Shown here: positions 8,618-16,740 of the stretch, in pieces
How the letters are laid out: each line of letters starts with the position of its first letter
How positions within the stretch are numbered: position 1 is the stretch's first letter
NCBI RefSeq assembly: GCF_003977665.1
Contig: NZ_RYYV01000014.1
Coordinates: forward strand, 62,001-126,000
DNA from: Dyella choica
Lineage (GTDB): Bacteria; Pseudomonadota; Gammaproteobacteria; Xanthomonadales; Rhodanobacteraceae
Reading direction: 5' to 3'
Length of the DNA: 64,000 bases
Translations under genes and position numbers: made by a program
Notes under the pieces: generated by a model
What the model was told of the DNA's origin: nothing
Seen by the model: the letters and a program-made list of their open reading frames with translations, nothing else
Databases searched by the model: none

Positions 8618-9805
8618 TCAGCCTCCACGCGTGCTGTCGTAAAGCTGTTGCAGCATGTCGCTGGAAACGGTCATCACGCGTGAGCTGGCCTGGTAGCCAC
8701 GTTGCAGCACGATCATGTCCGCCAGCTCCTGGGTAAGGTCTACATTGGACATTTCCAGGCTGCTGCCTTGGATTTTCCCGAAGCTGGCGGAGCCCGGAGT
8801 GCCGAGCTGCGCCACCTGGTTTTGCGGCGGCAGATACAGATTGCCCTGGATGGCCTGCAGCGAACTCTCGTTCGGGAACGTCGCCAGCGCCAACTGCGGG
8901 CCGGCATGCGTGGAGCCGTCGGCATAGGTCAATTGCAGGATGCCGTTAGTATCGAACGATTCGGAGGAAATGCCGACCACGCCATGGCCATCCTGCACCT
9001 TCGCGGCAAGACTGCTGCCGGTGCCGGGAATGCCGGTGGCGCCACTGAAGCTGCCGGGCGTGCCGAAATTGAACACGACGCTCTGCGACTTGCCGCCCAG
9101 ATTGGCCGACATGGTGACCGAATTCGCACCCGCCGTCGGCGCGCCGGTCTGGTCGAACGTCACCTGGCCACTGCCTACCGGCGCAGTGCTGCCGCTATTG
9201 GTAATCGCAACATTCCACGTCGTGGACCCCGGCGGAGCCGGTGTCGTCGAGCTGCTTGCCGCAGTCAATGTCATGGTCAGCGTATGCGCCGTACCCTGTG
9301 CGTCGTAGATGGTGATGTTGCTGATCGTGTCAGGCGAACTGGCGCTGACTATGTTGCCGACCATGTTCACCGTGGTAGTAGCCACCGCAGGCAGCGTCTT
9401 CAAGCTGCTGATGTCGATGTTGCCGTAGCTGCCGGTGGGGCTGTAGCCCTGCACCAGGTACTTGTTGACCGAATCTTCCAGCTGGCCCGACGTATTGAAG
9501 TCGAACTGACCCGAGCGCGTGTAGTAGAGATTGCCCTGAGCATCCTTCAGGATGAACAAGCCGTCGCCCTGGATGGCGACATCCGTGCTGGTGCTGGTCT
9601 GCTCGATCTGCCCTTCGCTGGTATTCTCAGCGGTACCGGCGATCTTCGTGCCGTCATCGCCCAGCACGTTTTCGAAAAACGAGTCGCTGCCGCGAAAGCC
9701 CGGCGTGTTCATATTACTGATGTTGTTGCTGATGGTGTTGAGGTTCTGCGAGAAGCCGAACAGACCTGACACACTGTTGTACAAAGCTTGCATGATGCTG
9801 GGCAT
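8618..9805 (-). CDS. flgE: Flagellar hook protein FlgE
   Basis: 395 aa, normal for FlgE. The N-terminal rod/hook motif is intact (LFGFSQNLNTISNNISNMNT, then PGFRGSDSFF). A central FlgE block (YYTRSGQFDFNTSGQLED) is followed by a Ser/Thr/Gly-rich domain and the C-terminal SSLEMSNVDLTQELADMIVL plus QRGYQASSRVM signature. The start ATG at 9805 has GAGGAG 6 nt upstream. Because the gene is intact, the machine can in principle build an external hook, even though no flgK, flgL or filament gene is present in the window. Confidence 0.96.
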   Translation of the reverse strand: MPSIMQALYNSVSGLFGFSQNLNTISNNISNMNTPGFRGSDSFFENVLGDDGTKIAGTAENTSEGQIEQTSTSTDVAIQGDGLFILKDAQGNLYYTRSGQFDFNTSGQLEDSVNKYLVQGYSPTGSYGNIDISSLKTLPAVATTTVNMVGNIVSASSPDTISNITIYDAQGTAHTLTMTLTAASSSTTPAPPGSTTWNVAITNSGSTAPVGSGQVTFDQTGAPTAGANSVTMSANLGGKSQSVVFNFGTPGSFSGATGIPGTGSSLAAKVQDGHGVVGISSESFDTNGILQLTYADGSTHAGPQLALATFPNESSLQAIQGNLYLPPQNQVAQLGTPGSASFGKIQGSSLEMSNVDLTQELADMIVLQRGYQASSRVMTVSSDMLQQLYDSTRGG

Positions 9806-9815
9806 GGGCTGCTCC

Positions 9816-10235
9816 TCAAGGGGTCACAAGCGTCACTTGCGACAGATTCACATTGGTCAGCACGCTGCCCGTGGAGGGCGTCACCGTGAGCTGCACGCCA
9901 TTCGCGCTGTACTGGATACCGGTCACTTTGCCCACCGTGGTCGAGCCGTCGGCATTGCTGACTTGCACCGTATGCGACAGCAAGGCGACCGTCTGGTCGG
10001 AGGCGTCGAGCGTGGCCAGGTTGTTGATGCCGGTGATTTCCTCGCTCTGCTGTTCGATCCCCACGAACTGCGCCAGCTGGGTCAGGAACTGGCTGTTGTC
10101 CAGCGGCTGCATGGGGTCCTGGAAGCGCAGCTCGCTCACGAATAACTGGATGAAGTCCTGTTCGTTGATGCCCGCATTGGGCAACGACGTGGGATTGGTC
10201 GAGCTCAAGGTGTTACCGATCGCTTGCACGGTCAT
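9816..10235 (-). CDS. flgD: Hook capping/scaffolding protein FlgD, short form
   Basis: 139 aa, about two thirds of the usual length (about 220). The conserved N-terminal export and assembly region is present: DFIQLFVSELRFQDPMQPLD followed by NSQFLTQLAQFVGIEQ. After a short beta-rich segment the protein ends at VNLSQVTLVTP, so the Ig-like/tudor-like C-terminal domain of canonical FlgD is missing. The start ATG has AGGAG 7 nt upstream. It sits directly upstream of flgE, as expected for the hook cap. Confidence 0.9.
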   Translation of the reverse strand: MTVQAIGNTLSSTNPTSLPNAGINEQDFIQLFVSELRFQDPMQPLDNSQFLTQLAQFVGIEQQSEEITGINNLATLDASDQTVALLSHTVQVSNADGSTTVGKVTGIQYSANGVQLTVTPSTGSVLTNVNLSQVTLVTP

Positions 10236-10245
10236 CGCGTACTCC

Positions 10246-11070
10246 TTAAATAAGCTGGGGCGAAGTCCATGCTTCGCGGCCGTTCAACATGATCGTGCTC
10301 AGGGTCAAACCTTTAGCCCTGGCATCGTTCAGAACCCATCGAATCAAATGCTTTGCCTCGCTGTCGCTGAGGCGAAAATCGCGCAGCCAGGCCACGCTGC
10401 CGCCATCACGCTGACGGGTGAAGCGCAGCGAACGCTCCGGCCAAAGTGCTGGCGCGGAACTGCCGGCCAACGCGGTTTCGATGACATGGGATGGCGCGGC
10501 ATCGTCCAGCAGCAGCGGCGACTGCACCGCCAGAGAGTCGACCGGTTCGGCTACGTCAGCCTGTTCTGCCCGCGCAGCCGCCGCCGTGGCATTCACATTC
10601 ATTGCCAGCGATTCGCCCGCGGCTTCAGCAGGCGTTACCAGGACAGTTCGATCGGATTGCCACGCGTTGAGTTGCCTGACATCGCCTTCGGCCAACGTCA
10701 TTTCCGAAAGATAGACTTGCGCCATGGCATGCCAGCCGAACACCCGCGCTTGCAACAATGCTTCAGTGGCTCCCGCAGGTGCCACGGTTCCTACCATGGC
10801 TGCTTCCCCTGTTTGCAGCACAGTCGGCTGCATGGGCATCTGCTGCAGCGTTTCGCCCGCCGCGGCATGGGGATCGAGTTCAACCGGCTCCGACACCTGT
10901 TGCGCATCGAATTCGCCCGCGGCCATCGATTTCGTATTGCCTGGCGCAAGCTGTTTTCCCTGCGACTCCGGCTTCGCCAGCTCATGCGCGAAATCCTCGG
11001 TAAGCGGACGGGAATCCTCCCGCTTGGGCAACGGGAAGGAAGCGTCGATTGCGCTGAAGATCGTCGTCAT
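10246..11070 (-). CDS. Protein in the fliK position (hook-length control candidate)
   Basis: 274 aa, Ala-, Glu- and Gln-rich, probably largely disordered in the first 200 residues. The start ATG overlaps the fliJ stop as ATGA. FliK sits at this place in many flagellar operons and is a secreted ruler with a C-terminal substrate-switch domain that touches FlhB. I do not see the usual C-terminal FliK pattern (LRLxPxxLGxVxV). Instead there is SVAWLRDFRLSDSEAKHLIR followed by a short tail. The role is inferred from position, size and composition only. It could be a divergent ruler or a different export substrate. Confidence 0.5.
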   Translation of the reverse strand: MTTIFSAIDASFPLPKREDSRPLTEDFAHELAKPESQGKQLAPGNTKSMAAGEFDAQQVSEPVELDPHAAAGETLQQMPMQPTVLQTGEAAMVGTVAPAGATEALLQARVFGWHAMAQVYLSEMTLAEGDVRQLNAWQSDRTVLVTPAEAAGESLAMNVNATAAAARAEQADVAEPVDSLAVQSPLLLDDAAPSHVIETALAGSSAPALWPERSLRFTRQRDGGSVAWLRDFRLSDSEAKHLIRWVLNDARAKGLTLSTIMLNGREAWTSPQLI

Positions 11071-11519
11071 GGCGCCTCGCCCCGGCTTTCCAGCCACAGC
11101 TCAACGCCCTCTTCCATTGCCTTGGCGGCCCGCTCATGAGCCAGCACCAGGCGGACATCATCAAGGTGTTCGTGTACTCGCTCGCGATGGCGCTTGGCCT
11201 GCACGTTTTCGGACGCCTTTTCCGTACGCTGTTGCGCAGCCTGTGCGAGCTTGTTGTTGGCATGCTGCCATGTGTCCGTCAACGCAGACGAAAGCTGCGT
11301 CAGCAACTCATAACGGGCCAAATCGACCGGCCGTTCATCGACAACACAGGCGTGGACTGCCAGCGATACCTTTTCCCGTGCAGCTTCGACGGTTTCAACG
11401 TGCTGTTTGGCGGTCTGTTCCTTGTCGACGGATTCGGCGAGCGCCATTTGAGCGCGCAGCTCCTTCACGCGCGCCATGCGCAAGGCCACCTCGTATGCAT
11501 GTTGCTTGCGCCCACTCAT
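11067..11519 (-). CDS. fliJ: FliJ-like export chaperone escort
   Basis: 150 aa, almost entirely helical and charged with heptad character (for example KELRAQMALAESVDKEQTAK and AQQRTEKASENVQAKRHRER), as expected of the FliJ coiled coil that inserts into the FliI hexamer. Overlaps fliI upstream and the fliK-position gene downstream by ATGA. Primary sequence is weakly conserved in this family, so the call relies on gene order, length and coiled-coil character. Confidence 0.75.
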   Translation of the reverse strand: MSGRKQHAYEVALRMARVKELRAQMALAESVDKEQTAKQHVETVEAAREKVSLAVHACVVDERPVDLARYELLTQLSSALTDTWQHANNKLAQAAQQRTEKASENVQAKRHRERVHEHLDDVRLVLAHERAAKAMEEGVELWLESRGEAP

Positions 11520-12856
11520 GCCGCCGCCCCTGACTTGGTCGCAAGCACTTGCTCGAGCCTGTCGACGGTTTCAGCCCGCGATGCCGATTGGCCAGGTGCC
11601 TGGCGCAGGCAATCGATCAGCCTGGGATAAAGCACGATGGCTTCGTCGAGCGCCGGGTTCGTTCCAGCCTGGTAGGCTCCCATGTCCACCAGGTCACGCG
11701 AAGTTTCGTAGGTGGAAATGATCGACTTGACCCGCAGCGCCAGCTCTTGTTGCCGGGCATCCGCCACCCGCGACAACAGACGGCTCACGCTGGACAGCAG
11801 ATCGATGGCGGGAAGCTGGCCGCGACTCGCCAATTCACGCGAGAGCACGACGTGCCCGTCCAGGATCGCGCGCATGTGGTCGGCGACCGGTTCGTTCATG
11901 TCGTCGCCTTCCACCAGCACACTGTAGATCGCTGATATGGAACCGCCTCCGCGCACACGCCCGCCGCGCTCAAGGATCTGCGGCAACAAGTTGAACACGG
12001 ACGGTGGATAACCGCGCGACGTCGGCGGCTCGCCGACGGCAAGCCCGACTTCGCGCTGCGCCATCGCAAAGCGCGTGATCGAATCGACGATCAGCAAAAC
12101 ATCCAGCCCCATGTCGCGAAAGTACTCGGCCACGGCATGGGCTGCATGCACGGCATGGGTACGCACCAGGGCGGGCTGGTCGGCGGTGGCGACCATCATC
12201 ACCGAACGGCGGCGCCCCTCGGGGCCAAGCGACTCCTGCAGAAAATCGCCCACCTCGCGCCCGCGCTCGCCGATCATGCCGACTACCACGACATCGGCTT
12301 TTACATGGCGCGCCATCATGCCCAACAGCGTGCTTTTGCCGACACCACTACCGGCGAACACACCGATACGCTGCCCCTTGGCAATCGGCATCAAGCCATC
12401 GATCGCACTGACGCCGGTTTCCAATGGTTCGTCCAGCGGCACGCGACGCAACGGGTTGATCGGCGCCGGCTGGACCTCACGATAGCCTTCAACCGCGATA
12501 GCCGGACCGCCATCCAGTGGCTCACCAAAAGCATCCACTACCCGTCCGACCATGGCTCGCGCCAGCGGAATGCGCAGCGTCCGGCCCAGCGAGCGCACAC
12601 GTGCTCCCGCCGCAATGCCACGCAAATGCCCGAACGGCATCAACAGCACTCGGCCGTCGCGAAAGCCCACTACTTCCGCACTGACCTTTTGCGTATGCGC
12701 ATCATTGTCGATTTCGCACAACTCGCCGATTTTTGCATCGGGGCCACTGGCTTCGATCACCAGCCCGTTGAAGCCCAGCAGATGACCGTACTCCCGCACC
12801 AGCACCGCGCGATCCAGGGCGCCGTTGTAGCGGTCGAGGGTCATCGCCATGCTCAC
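11516..12856 (-). CDS. fliI: Flagellar export ATPase FliI
   Basis: 446 aa. Homohexameric ATPase that energises and unfolds export substrates at the base of the gate. The Walker A motif GVFAGSGVGKSTLLG (about residues 164-178) and the Walker B region DVLLIVDSITRFAMAQREVG are intact, as is the glutamate-containing GMIGERGREV. The C-terminal QLPAIDLLSSVSRL block is typical. The frame runs on to 12961 but overlaps fliH. The GTG at 12856 forms a GTGA overlap with the fliH stop and has GGAG 8 nt upstream; an ATG at 12850 is the alternative. Confidence 0.96.
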   Translation of the reverse strand: MSMAMTLDRYNGALDRAVLVREYGHLLGFNGLVIEASGPDAKIGELCEIDNDAHTQKVSAEVVGFRDGRVLLMPFGHLRGIAAGARVRSLGRTLRIPLARAMVGRVVDAFGEPLDGGPAIAVEGYREVQPAPINPLRRVPLDEPLETGVSAIDGLMPIAKGQRIGVFAGSGVGKSTLLGMMARHVKADVVVVGMIGERGREVGDFLQESLGPEGRRRSVMMVATADQPALVRTHAVHAAHAVAEYFRDMGLDVLLIVDSITRFAMAQREVGLAVGEPPTSRGYPPSVFNLLPQILERGGRVRGGGSISAIYSVLVEGDDMNEPVADHMRAILDGHVVLSRELASRGQLPAIDLLSSVSRLLSRVADARQQELALRVKSIISTYETSRDLVDMGAYQAGTNPALDEAIVLYPRLIDCLRQAPGQSASRAETVDRLEQVLATKSGAAA

Positions 12857-13509
12857 GATTTGCGCTCCAGTCCCAGCGTTTCGAGCATGGCGTTGTAGAT
12901 GGCCCCCAGGCGGTCGGCGATGGAGCTTTCCGCATGGCCGCGCTCGGTAACCAGACGGCACTGGCCAGCCGAGAGGCTGTGCTCAACCATCACTTCCAGC
13001 CCTTCGATCCGTGCCGGCAGATGCCCGTGATCCGCGGGAGAGACTTCCAGCTTCACCGCCTTGCCGCGGTAATCCACCGCCATCTGCTTGCACAGGCGCT
13101 GCATCAGCTCGCCGTCGTCCTGCATGGTTGCGACCAGGCGCGCGAGACTGCTCAACGCGAGCTCGAATGCCAGCTGCTCCATCTCTTCGCCATGCGCGCG
13201 CGCCTGCTCCTGCAGATTGGCAGCGAGTACAGCCAGCTGCTCGCGCTCCTCCACCATCAACTGATGTTGTTCTTCCAGGCGTTTGCGCGTCTGTTCTTCC
13301 CATGCCTGATGGAACTGCTCGGCTTCGCGGCGACCATCTTCCTCGCCGGCCTTGAAGCCCTCGCCATAGCCCTCGCGATACGCCCGCACATCCAGCTCAT
13401 CCTGCTGCGGCAGTGCTTCCGCCAAGGGCGGTTCCGAAGCCTTTGCGTTGCTGATGGAACGCGGCGCGGCGCTCTCCCGCAGCCCGTGCTGTGGCAGGCG
13501 ACGGATCAT
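12853..13509 (-). CDS. fliH: FliH, ATPase regulator/stator of the export apparatus
   Basis: 218 aa. FliH dimers connect FliI to FliN. The N-terminal third has the characteristic glycine-spaced helix (AYREGYGEGFKAGEEDGRRE), followed by a long coiled coil (QTRKRLEEQHQLMVEEREQL) and a C-terminal FliI-binding domain (RIEGLEVMVEHSLSAGQCRL). Both ends overlap their neighbours (ATGA with the fliG-position gene, GTGA with fliI). Length is normal. Confidence 0.9.
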   Translation of the reverse strand: MIRRLPQHGLRESAAPRSISNAKASEPPLAEALPQQDELDVRAYREGYGEGFKAGEEDGRREAEQFHQAWEEQTRKRLEEQHQLMVEEREQLAVLAANLQEQARAHGEEMEQLAFELALSSLARLVATMQDDGELMQRLCKQMAVDYRGKAVKLEVSPADHGHLPARIEGLEVMVEHSLSAGQCRLVTERGHAESSIADRLGAIYNAMLETLGLERKS

Positions 13510-13961
13510 GGTGCAGCCCCAGTCGTTCGGCCCGACTGCGCGTTCGTATCGAGATAGTGCGCCAGCGCATCCGCCAGCGACGGGGGAAACCGGTCGGGCA
13601 TGCGATTCAATTCGTGCCGCACGGATTCGGCGCGGGATTTCTCGCAGGCAGCCAGGTAGATATCGGCATGATCAGGCGCCGCCGCAGTGAGCACGCGCGC
13701 CGCCCAAGCTGGAGACAAGCGATCGAGCAGCACGATCAACACATCCGGCGGCGGCACTTCGCGCGCTAGATAGGTGGGCTCGTCCGCGAGCACGGCCTGC
13801 AGCAGCTCCGCATCCAGCGCCGTGTAGCGCTGTGCCTCACTGATCAGCGGATGCAACGCGCTACGCCAGGCCTCCGGCAAGCGTCCGAGTATCCAGCGCC
13901 GGTCGGCTGGATGCATGGTGGCCAGTGCAAGCGCAGCCTTGCGGGCACCGGTCGGATTCAT
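13506..13961 (-). CDS. Short protein in the fliG position
   Basis: 151 aa between fliF and fliH, where motility operons carry fliG (about 330 aa). The ATG at 13961 overlaps the fliF stop as ATGA; the frame extends to 14117 but only into fliF. The sequence is helical with leucine/alanine repeats (ALATMHPADRRWILGRLPEA, PPDVLIVLLDRLSPAWAARV), vaguely like the armadillo-type repeats of FliG. I see no EHPQ motif and no charged torque helix of the FliG C-terminal domain that faces the stator. It may be a reduced FliG that only links FliF to the FliM-FliN layer, or an unrelated filler. Function is inferred from position. Confidence 0.5.
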   Translation of the reverse strand: MNPTGARKAALALATMHPADRRWILGRLPEAWRSALHPLISEAQRYTALDAELLQAVLADEPTYLAREVPPPDVLIVLLDRLSPAWAARVLTAAAPDHADIYLAACEKSRAESVRHELNRMPDRFPPSLADALAHYLDTNAQSGRTTGAAP

Positions 13962-15379
13962 CGCTCCACCTCGGAAGTTTCGATCCATTGACGCAGGCGC
14001 AGCAGCGCCGCTTCGCGCTCCGACAGGGTCAACCGGCGTGGTGTGCTGGTGCGCATAGCCATCAGCAACGCACCTACCAGGAACAGCACCAGCGCGACGA
14101 TCACCGGATAGATCCACCAGTAGCGGCTTGCCACGGCGGGGGATGCCGCCTCGTCGGTCGCCGAGGCGCTGCTCGTTGCAACTGCTTCTGCATGAGCCGC
14201 CACTGCATTATTCAAAGCATTGGATGCGGTTGCCGCGACGGGCTCCGGTGGCGCAATCGCTGCAATATCCACCTTGTCGCCGCGCGAAGCATCCAGTCCA
14301 AGTCCGGCAGACACCACTTCGCTCAGCTTGTTGACCGCGCCAGCTGGCAGCGTGGCGGGAATGACGATCCCCACCGAAATGCGGCCAATACGTCCGGGCG
14401 CCTGCTCCACTTCCTCCTGCTCGCGGCCATGCGCGTATTCCACTTCGCGATCGCTGCTGGTGTTGCCCCTGGTATGCTCGGCATCGGCGTCATCGCCGGC
14501 ATGTCCGCTCGAATTGATCTTTTCGCGCACCATGAGGCCGTTGCCGTCCTTGCCCTGCCCGATCAGCTGCTCGCGCACCTGCTTCACGTGGTCGTAATTG
14601 AAGCTGACATTGACCGAGACGGTGAAGTTGTCCGTGCGCAGCACCCGGTGCAGCAACTCTCCAACGCGTCCGCGCAGCTGGCCTTCCATCTGCGACTGCG
14701 CATCCAGGTTGGCGGAATTCAGCGCACCGTTCTGCCCCCCTGCAGCATAGCCGGACAGCATCATGCCCTTGTCGTCGAGCACCACCACGGCATCGGAGGC
14801 CAGGCCCTCGACCGCCGAAGCCACCAGACGCTGGATGCCCACCACCTCGCGCGCATCCAGATGCTTGCCCGGGCGCATTCCCAAGGTAACGGAAGCCTTG
14901 GAAGGATCCTGGTCCGGCGAGAACAGGTCCGTGCGACGAATGGTGAGGTGCACGCGCGCCGACGCCACCTCGTCCAGCGCAGAAATGGTCCGCTCCAGCT
15001 CGCCCTGCAGGGCGCGCTGGAAATTGACCCGCTGCGCAAACTCGGTCACACCATAGTCGGAATCCTTGAACAACTCGAAACCGACGCTGCCACCCTTGGG
15101 TACGCCCTGCGAAACGAGCTTCATGCGCGTTTCGTACACCTGGGCATCCGGCACCAGGATGGACTTGCCTTCATCCGCCAGGCGATAGGGCACCTGCATC
15201 TGGTCGAGCGCCGTGCTGATCTCCGCCGCATCCGATTCGCGCAGGTCGCGAAACAGCACGCCGTAGGGCGGATGCATCACCCACCATGAAGCCGCGCCTA
15301 CGATACCGGCGATCAGCACGATGCCGACCACGAAGCCGATTCGCGCGCGCTGGGACATGGATGCAAAAAACTGCCGCAT
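13958..15379 (-). CDS. fliF: MS-ring protein FliF
   Basis: 473 aa, shorter than the usual 530-570. N-terminal membrane helix (GFVVGIVLIAGIVGAASWWV), then the ring-building domains (DYGVTEFAQRVNFQRALQGE, LERTISALDEVASARVHLTI) and the beta-collar region. A second helix lies near the C-terminus (WWIYPVIVALVLFLVGALLM), followed by a 32-residue cytoplasmic tail RTSTPRRLTLSEREAALLRL and onwards, the part that binds FliG in other systems. The shorter length is mainly in the collar and linker. The ATG at 15379 has GGGGA upstream. It is separated from fliE by a repeat-bearing gap. Confidence 0.94.
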   Translation of the reverse strand: MRQFFASMSQRARIGFVVGIVLIAGIVGAASWWVMHPPYGVLFRDLRESDAAEISTALDQMQVPYRLADEGKSILVPDAQVYETRMKLVSQGVPKGGSVGFELFKDSDYGVTEFAQRVNFQRALQGELERTISALDEVASARVHLTIRRTDLFSPDQDPSKASVTLGMRPGKHLDAREVVGIQRLVASAVEGLASDAVVVLDDKGMMLSGYAAGGQNGALNSANLDAQSQMEGQLRGRVGELLHRVLRTDNFTVSVNVSFNYDHVKQVREQLIGQGKDGNGLMVREKINSSGHAGDDADAEHTRGNTSSDREVEYAHGREQEEVEQAPGRIGRISVGIVIPATLPAGAVNKLSEVVSAGLGLDASRGDKVDIAAIAPPEPVAATASNALNNAVAAHAEAVATSSASATDEAASPAVASRYWWIYPVIVALVLFLVGALLMAMRTSTPRRLTLSEREAALLRLRQWIETSEVER

Positions 15380-15481
15380 TAGGTATTCCCCTGATTCGAA
15401 ATCAACGCCCTTCCAGAGATATCCGTCCCTATGCTCAACACCTCATCCTTCCTCGCCGTCATTTCCGCGATCCTTCCTCGC

Positions 15482-15562
15482 CGTCATTCCCGCGAAAGCG
15501 GGAATCTATGTTGCTCTGATGCAGAAGCGAAGATGGATTCCCGCTTTCGCGGGAATGACGGC
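15482..15562. repeat. Paired REP-like palindrome, family B
   Basis: Two inverted copies of CGTCATTCCCGCGAAAGCGG (15482 onward, and the reverse complement ending at 15562), separated by about 30 bp. The same arrangement is at 51973-52069. It occupies the 243-bp gap between fliE and fliF inside the operon. Each unit is itself a hairpin (TTCCCGCGAAAGCGGGAA). Confidence 0.85.
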
Positions 15563-15622
15563 CAGGCAAGCCTGGGACGTCGCATTGGCGTAGATATCTT
15601 TACCGGAGCGCGCGATCCCTTT

Positions 15623-15937
15623 TTAAAGCTGCATATTGGTCAAGTTCTGATACGCATCGACGATCCGGTTGCGCACTTCCACCGCCAGCTGCAAATTCAG
15701 CCGGGCGTGTTCCATGGCAATCATCACGTCGTGTACCGGTATGTTTTCGCCCGCCGCCAGTGCACGCGCCGCCTGGTCGGCCTGTTCGAGGCTGCCGTTG
15801 AGCTCGTTCACCTGCGAACCCAGCATCTGGATGAAGGCGGGGCCTTTGCGATTGGTCTCATCCAGCATCTCGGGCATTTCGATCGGCCGTATTTCCACTG
15901 GCGCGACCGAAGCGCCATCGATCGGCATCACGTTCAT
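15623..15937 (-). CDS. fliE: FliE, MS ring-rod junction protein
   Basis: 104 aa, the normal size. FliE links FliF to the rod and is the first axial export substrate. The typical block FIQMLGSQVNELNGSLEQAD leads into the C-terminal motif DVMIAMEHARLNLQLAVEVR and NRIVDAYQNLTNMQL, which is a clear family signature. The start ATG overlaps the flgC stop (ATGA). Confidence 0.95.
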   Translation of the reverse strand: MNVMPIDGASVAPVEIRPIEMPEMLDETNRKGPAFIQMLGSQVNELNGSLEQADQAARALAAGENIPVHDVMIAMEHARLNLQLAVEVRNRIVDAYQNLTNMQL

Positions 15938-16356
15938 GCGCTACCTCCCAGATCCAGTGCATGCAAAGCCATGCTGCGCAGAGTGTTGAAGGCGCGCACA
16001 TTGGCTTCATACGCACGGCTTGCATCCATCAAGGCGCTCATCTGCGACACCATGTCTACGCGTGGGTAGCTCACCATGCCGTTCTTGTCGGCGGCCGGAT
16101 CATTGGGATCGTGCTCTTCGCGCGTGCTGGCCTCGGTCGCCAGCATCACCGGCTGGGAAGGCACGCTGTGGCCGGTATCACCGAGCATGGCATTGAAGCT
16201 TGCCGCATACGGTGCACTCACGCGCATCAGACGCGCAGGGTGACCCGGCTGGTTGGGCGTATTGGCCATGGCGACGTTATGGCTGGCCGCCTCGATGCGC
16301 AAGCGCTCGTACTCCAGGCCGAACCGCGTTGCGCTGAAAATCTGATCCACGACCAT
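15934..16356 (-). CDS. flgC: Proximal rod protein FlgC
   Basis: 140 aa. Contains the rod motif near the N-terminus (RLRIEAASHNVAMANTPNQP) and the C-terminal VRAFNTLRSMALHALDLGG region of the FlgB/C family, with a loop rich in DPNDPAADKNGMVSYPRVDM matching the FlgC signature (usually YPxVD). The ATG at 16356 has GGAGGG 7 nt upstream and is preferred over a TTG two codons earlier that overlaps the flgB stop. Confidence 0.93.
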   Translation of the reverse strand: MVVDQIFSATRFGLEYERLRIEAASHNVAMANTPNQPGHPARLMRVSAPYAASFNAMLGDTGHSVPSQPVMLATEASTREEHDPNDPAADKNGMVSYPRVDMVSQMSALMDASRAYEANVRAFNTLRSMALHALDLGGSA

Positions 16357-16358
16357 GC

Positions 16359-16730
16359 TCAATCCCTCCCTGCCAGGGCCAGCTGCATCAAGGCAAAACG
16401 CCGCGACATCACCGTCGTCAGCGATTGAAAATCCACATTGGCGGTTTCCAGCTCCGCCACTTCCTGATCCAGGCTCACCGGCGCGTTCAAGTCCGGATCG
16501 GCAGCGCGTACCGATTCGCCGAGCGTGTGGGGCGTCATCGCCTGCAGCTGAGCTCCATCCAAGGCCGGATCTTCGGCCGCTTCACGCAGCAAGCCGGTCG
16601 CCTGCGCGAAATCGGCGCGCTGCGGACGGTAGCCCGCCACATCGACATTGGCGATGTTCGCGCTGGCCACATCGGCACGAACGCGCGCCATACCTAGCCC
16701 CAAGCGCAAGGCTTCGGTGGTCAAATCCAT
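16359..16730 (-). CDS. flgB: Proximal rod protein FlgB
   Basis: 123 aa. Rod subunit secreted by the type III gate. The N-terminal segment contains the motif RVRADVASANIANVDVAGYR typical of FlgB/FlgC, and the C-terminus has LETANVDFQSLTTVMSRRFA. ATG with a strong GAGGAG ribosome-binding site. Only about 10 nt after flgI, so co-transcribed. Confidence 0.92.
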   Translation of the reverse strand: MDLTTEALRLGLGMARVRADVASANIANVDVAGYRPQRADFAQATGLLREAAEDPALDGAQLQAMTPHTLGESVRAADPDLNAPVSLDQEVAELETANVDFQSLTTVMSRRFALMQLALAGRD

Positions 16731-16740
16731 GCTTGCCTCC

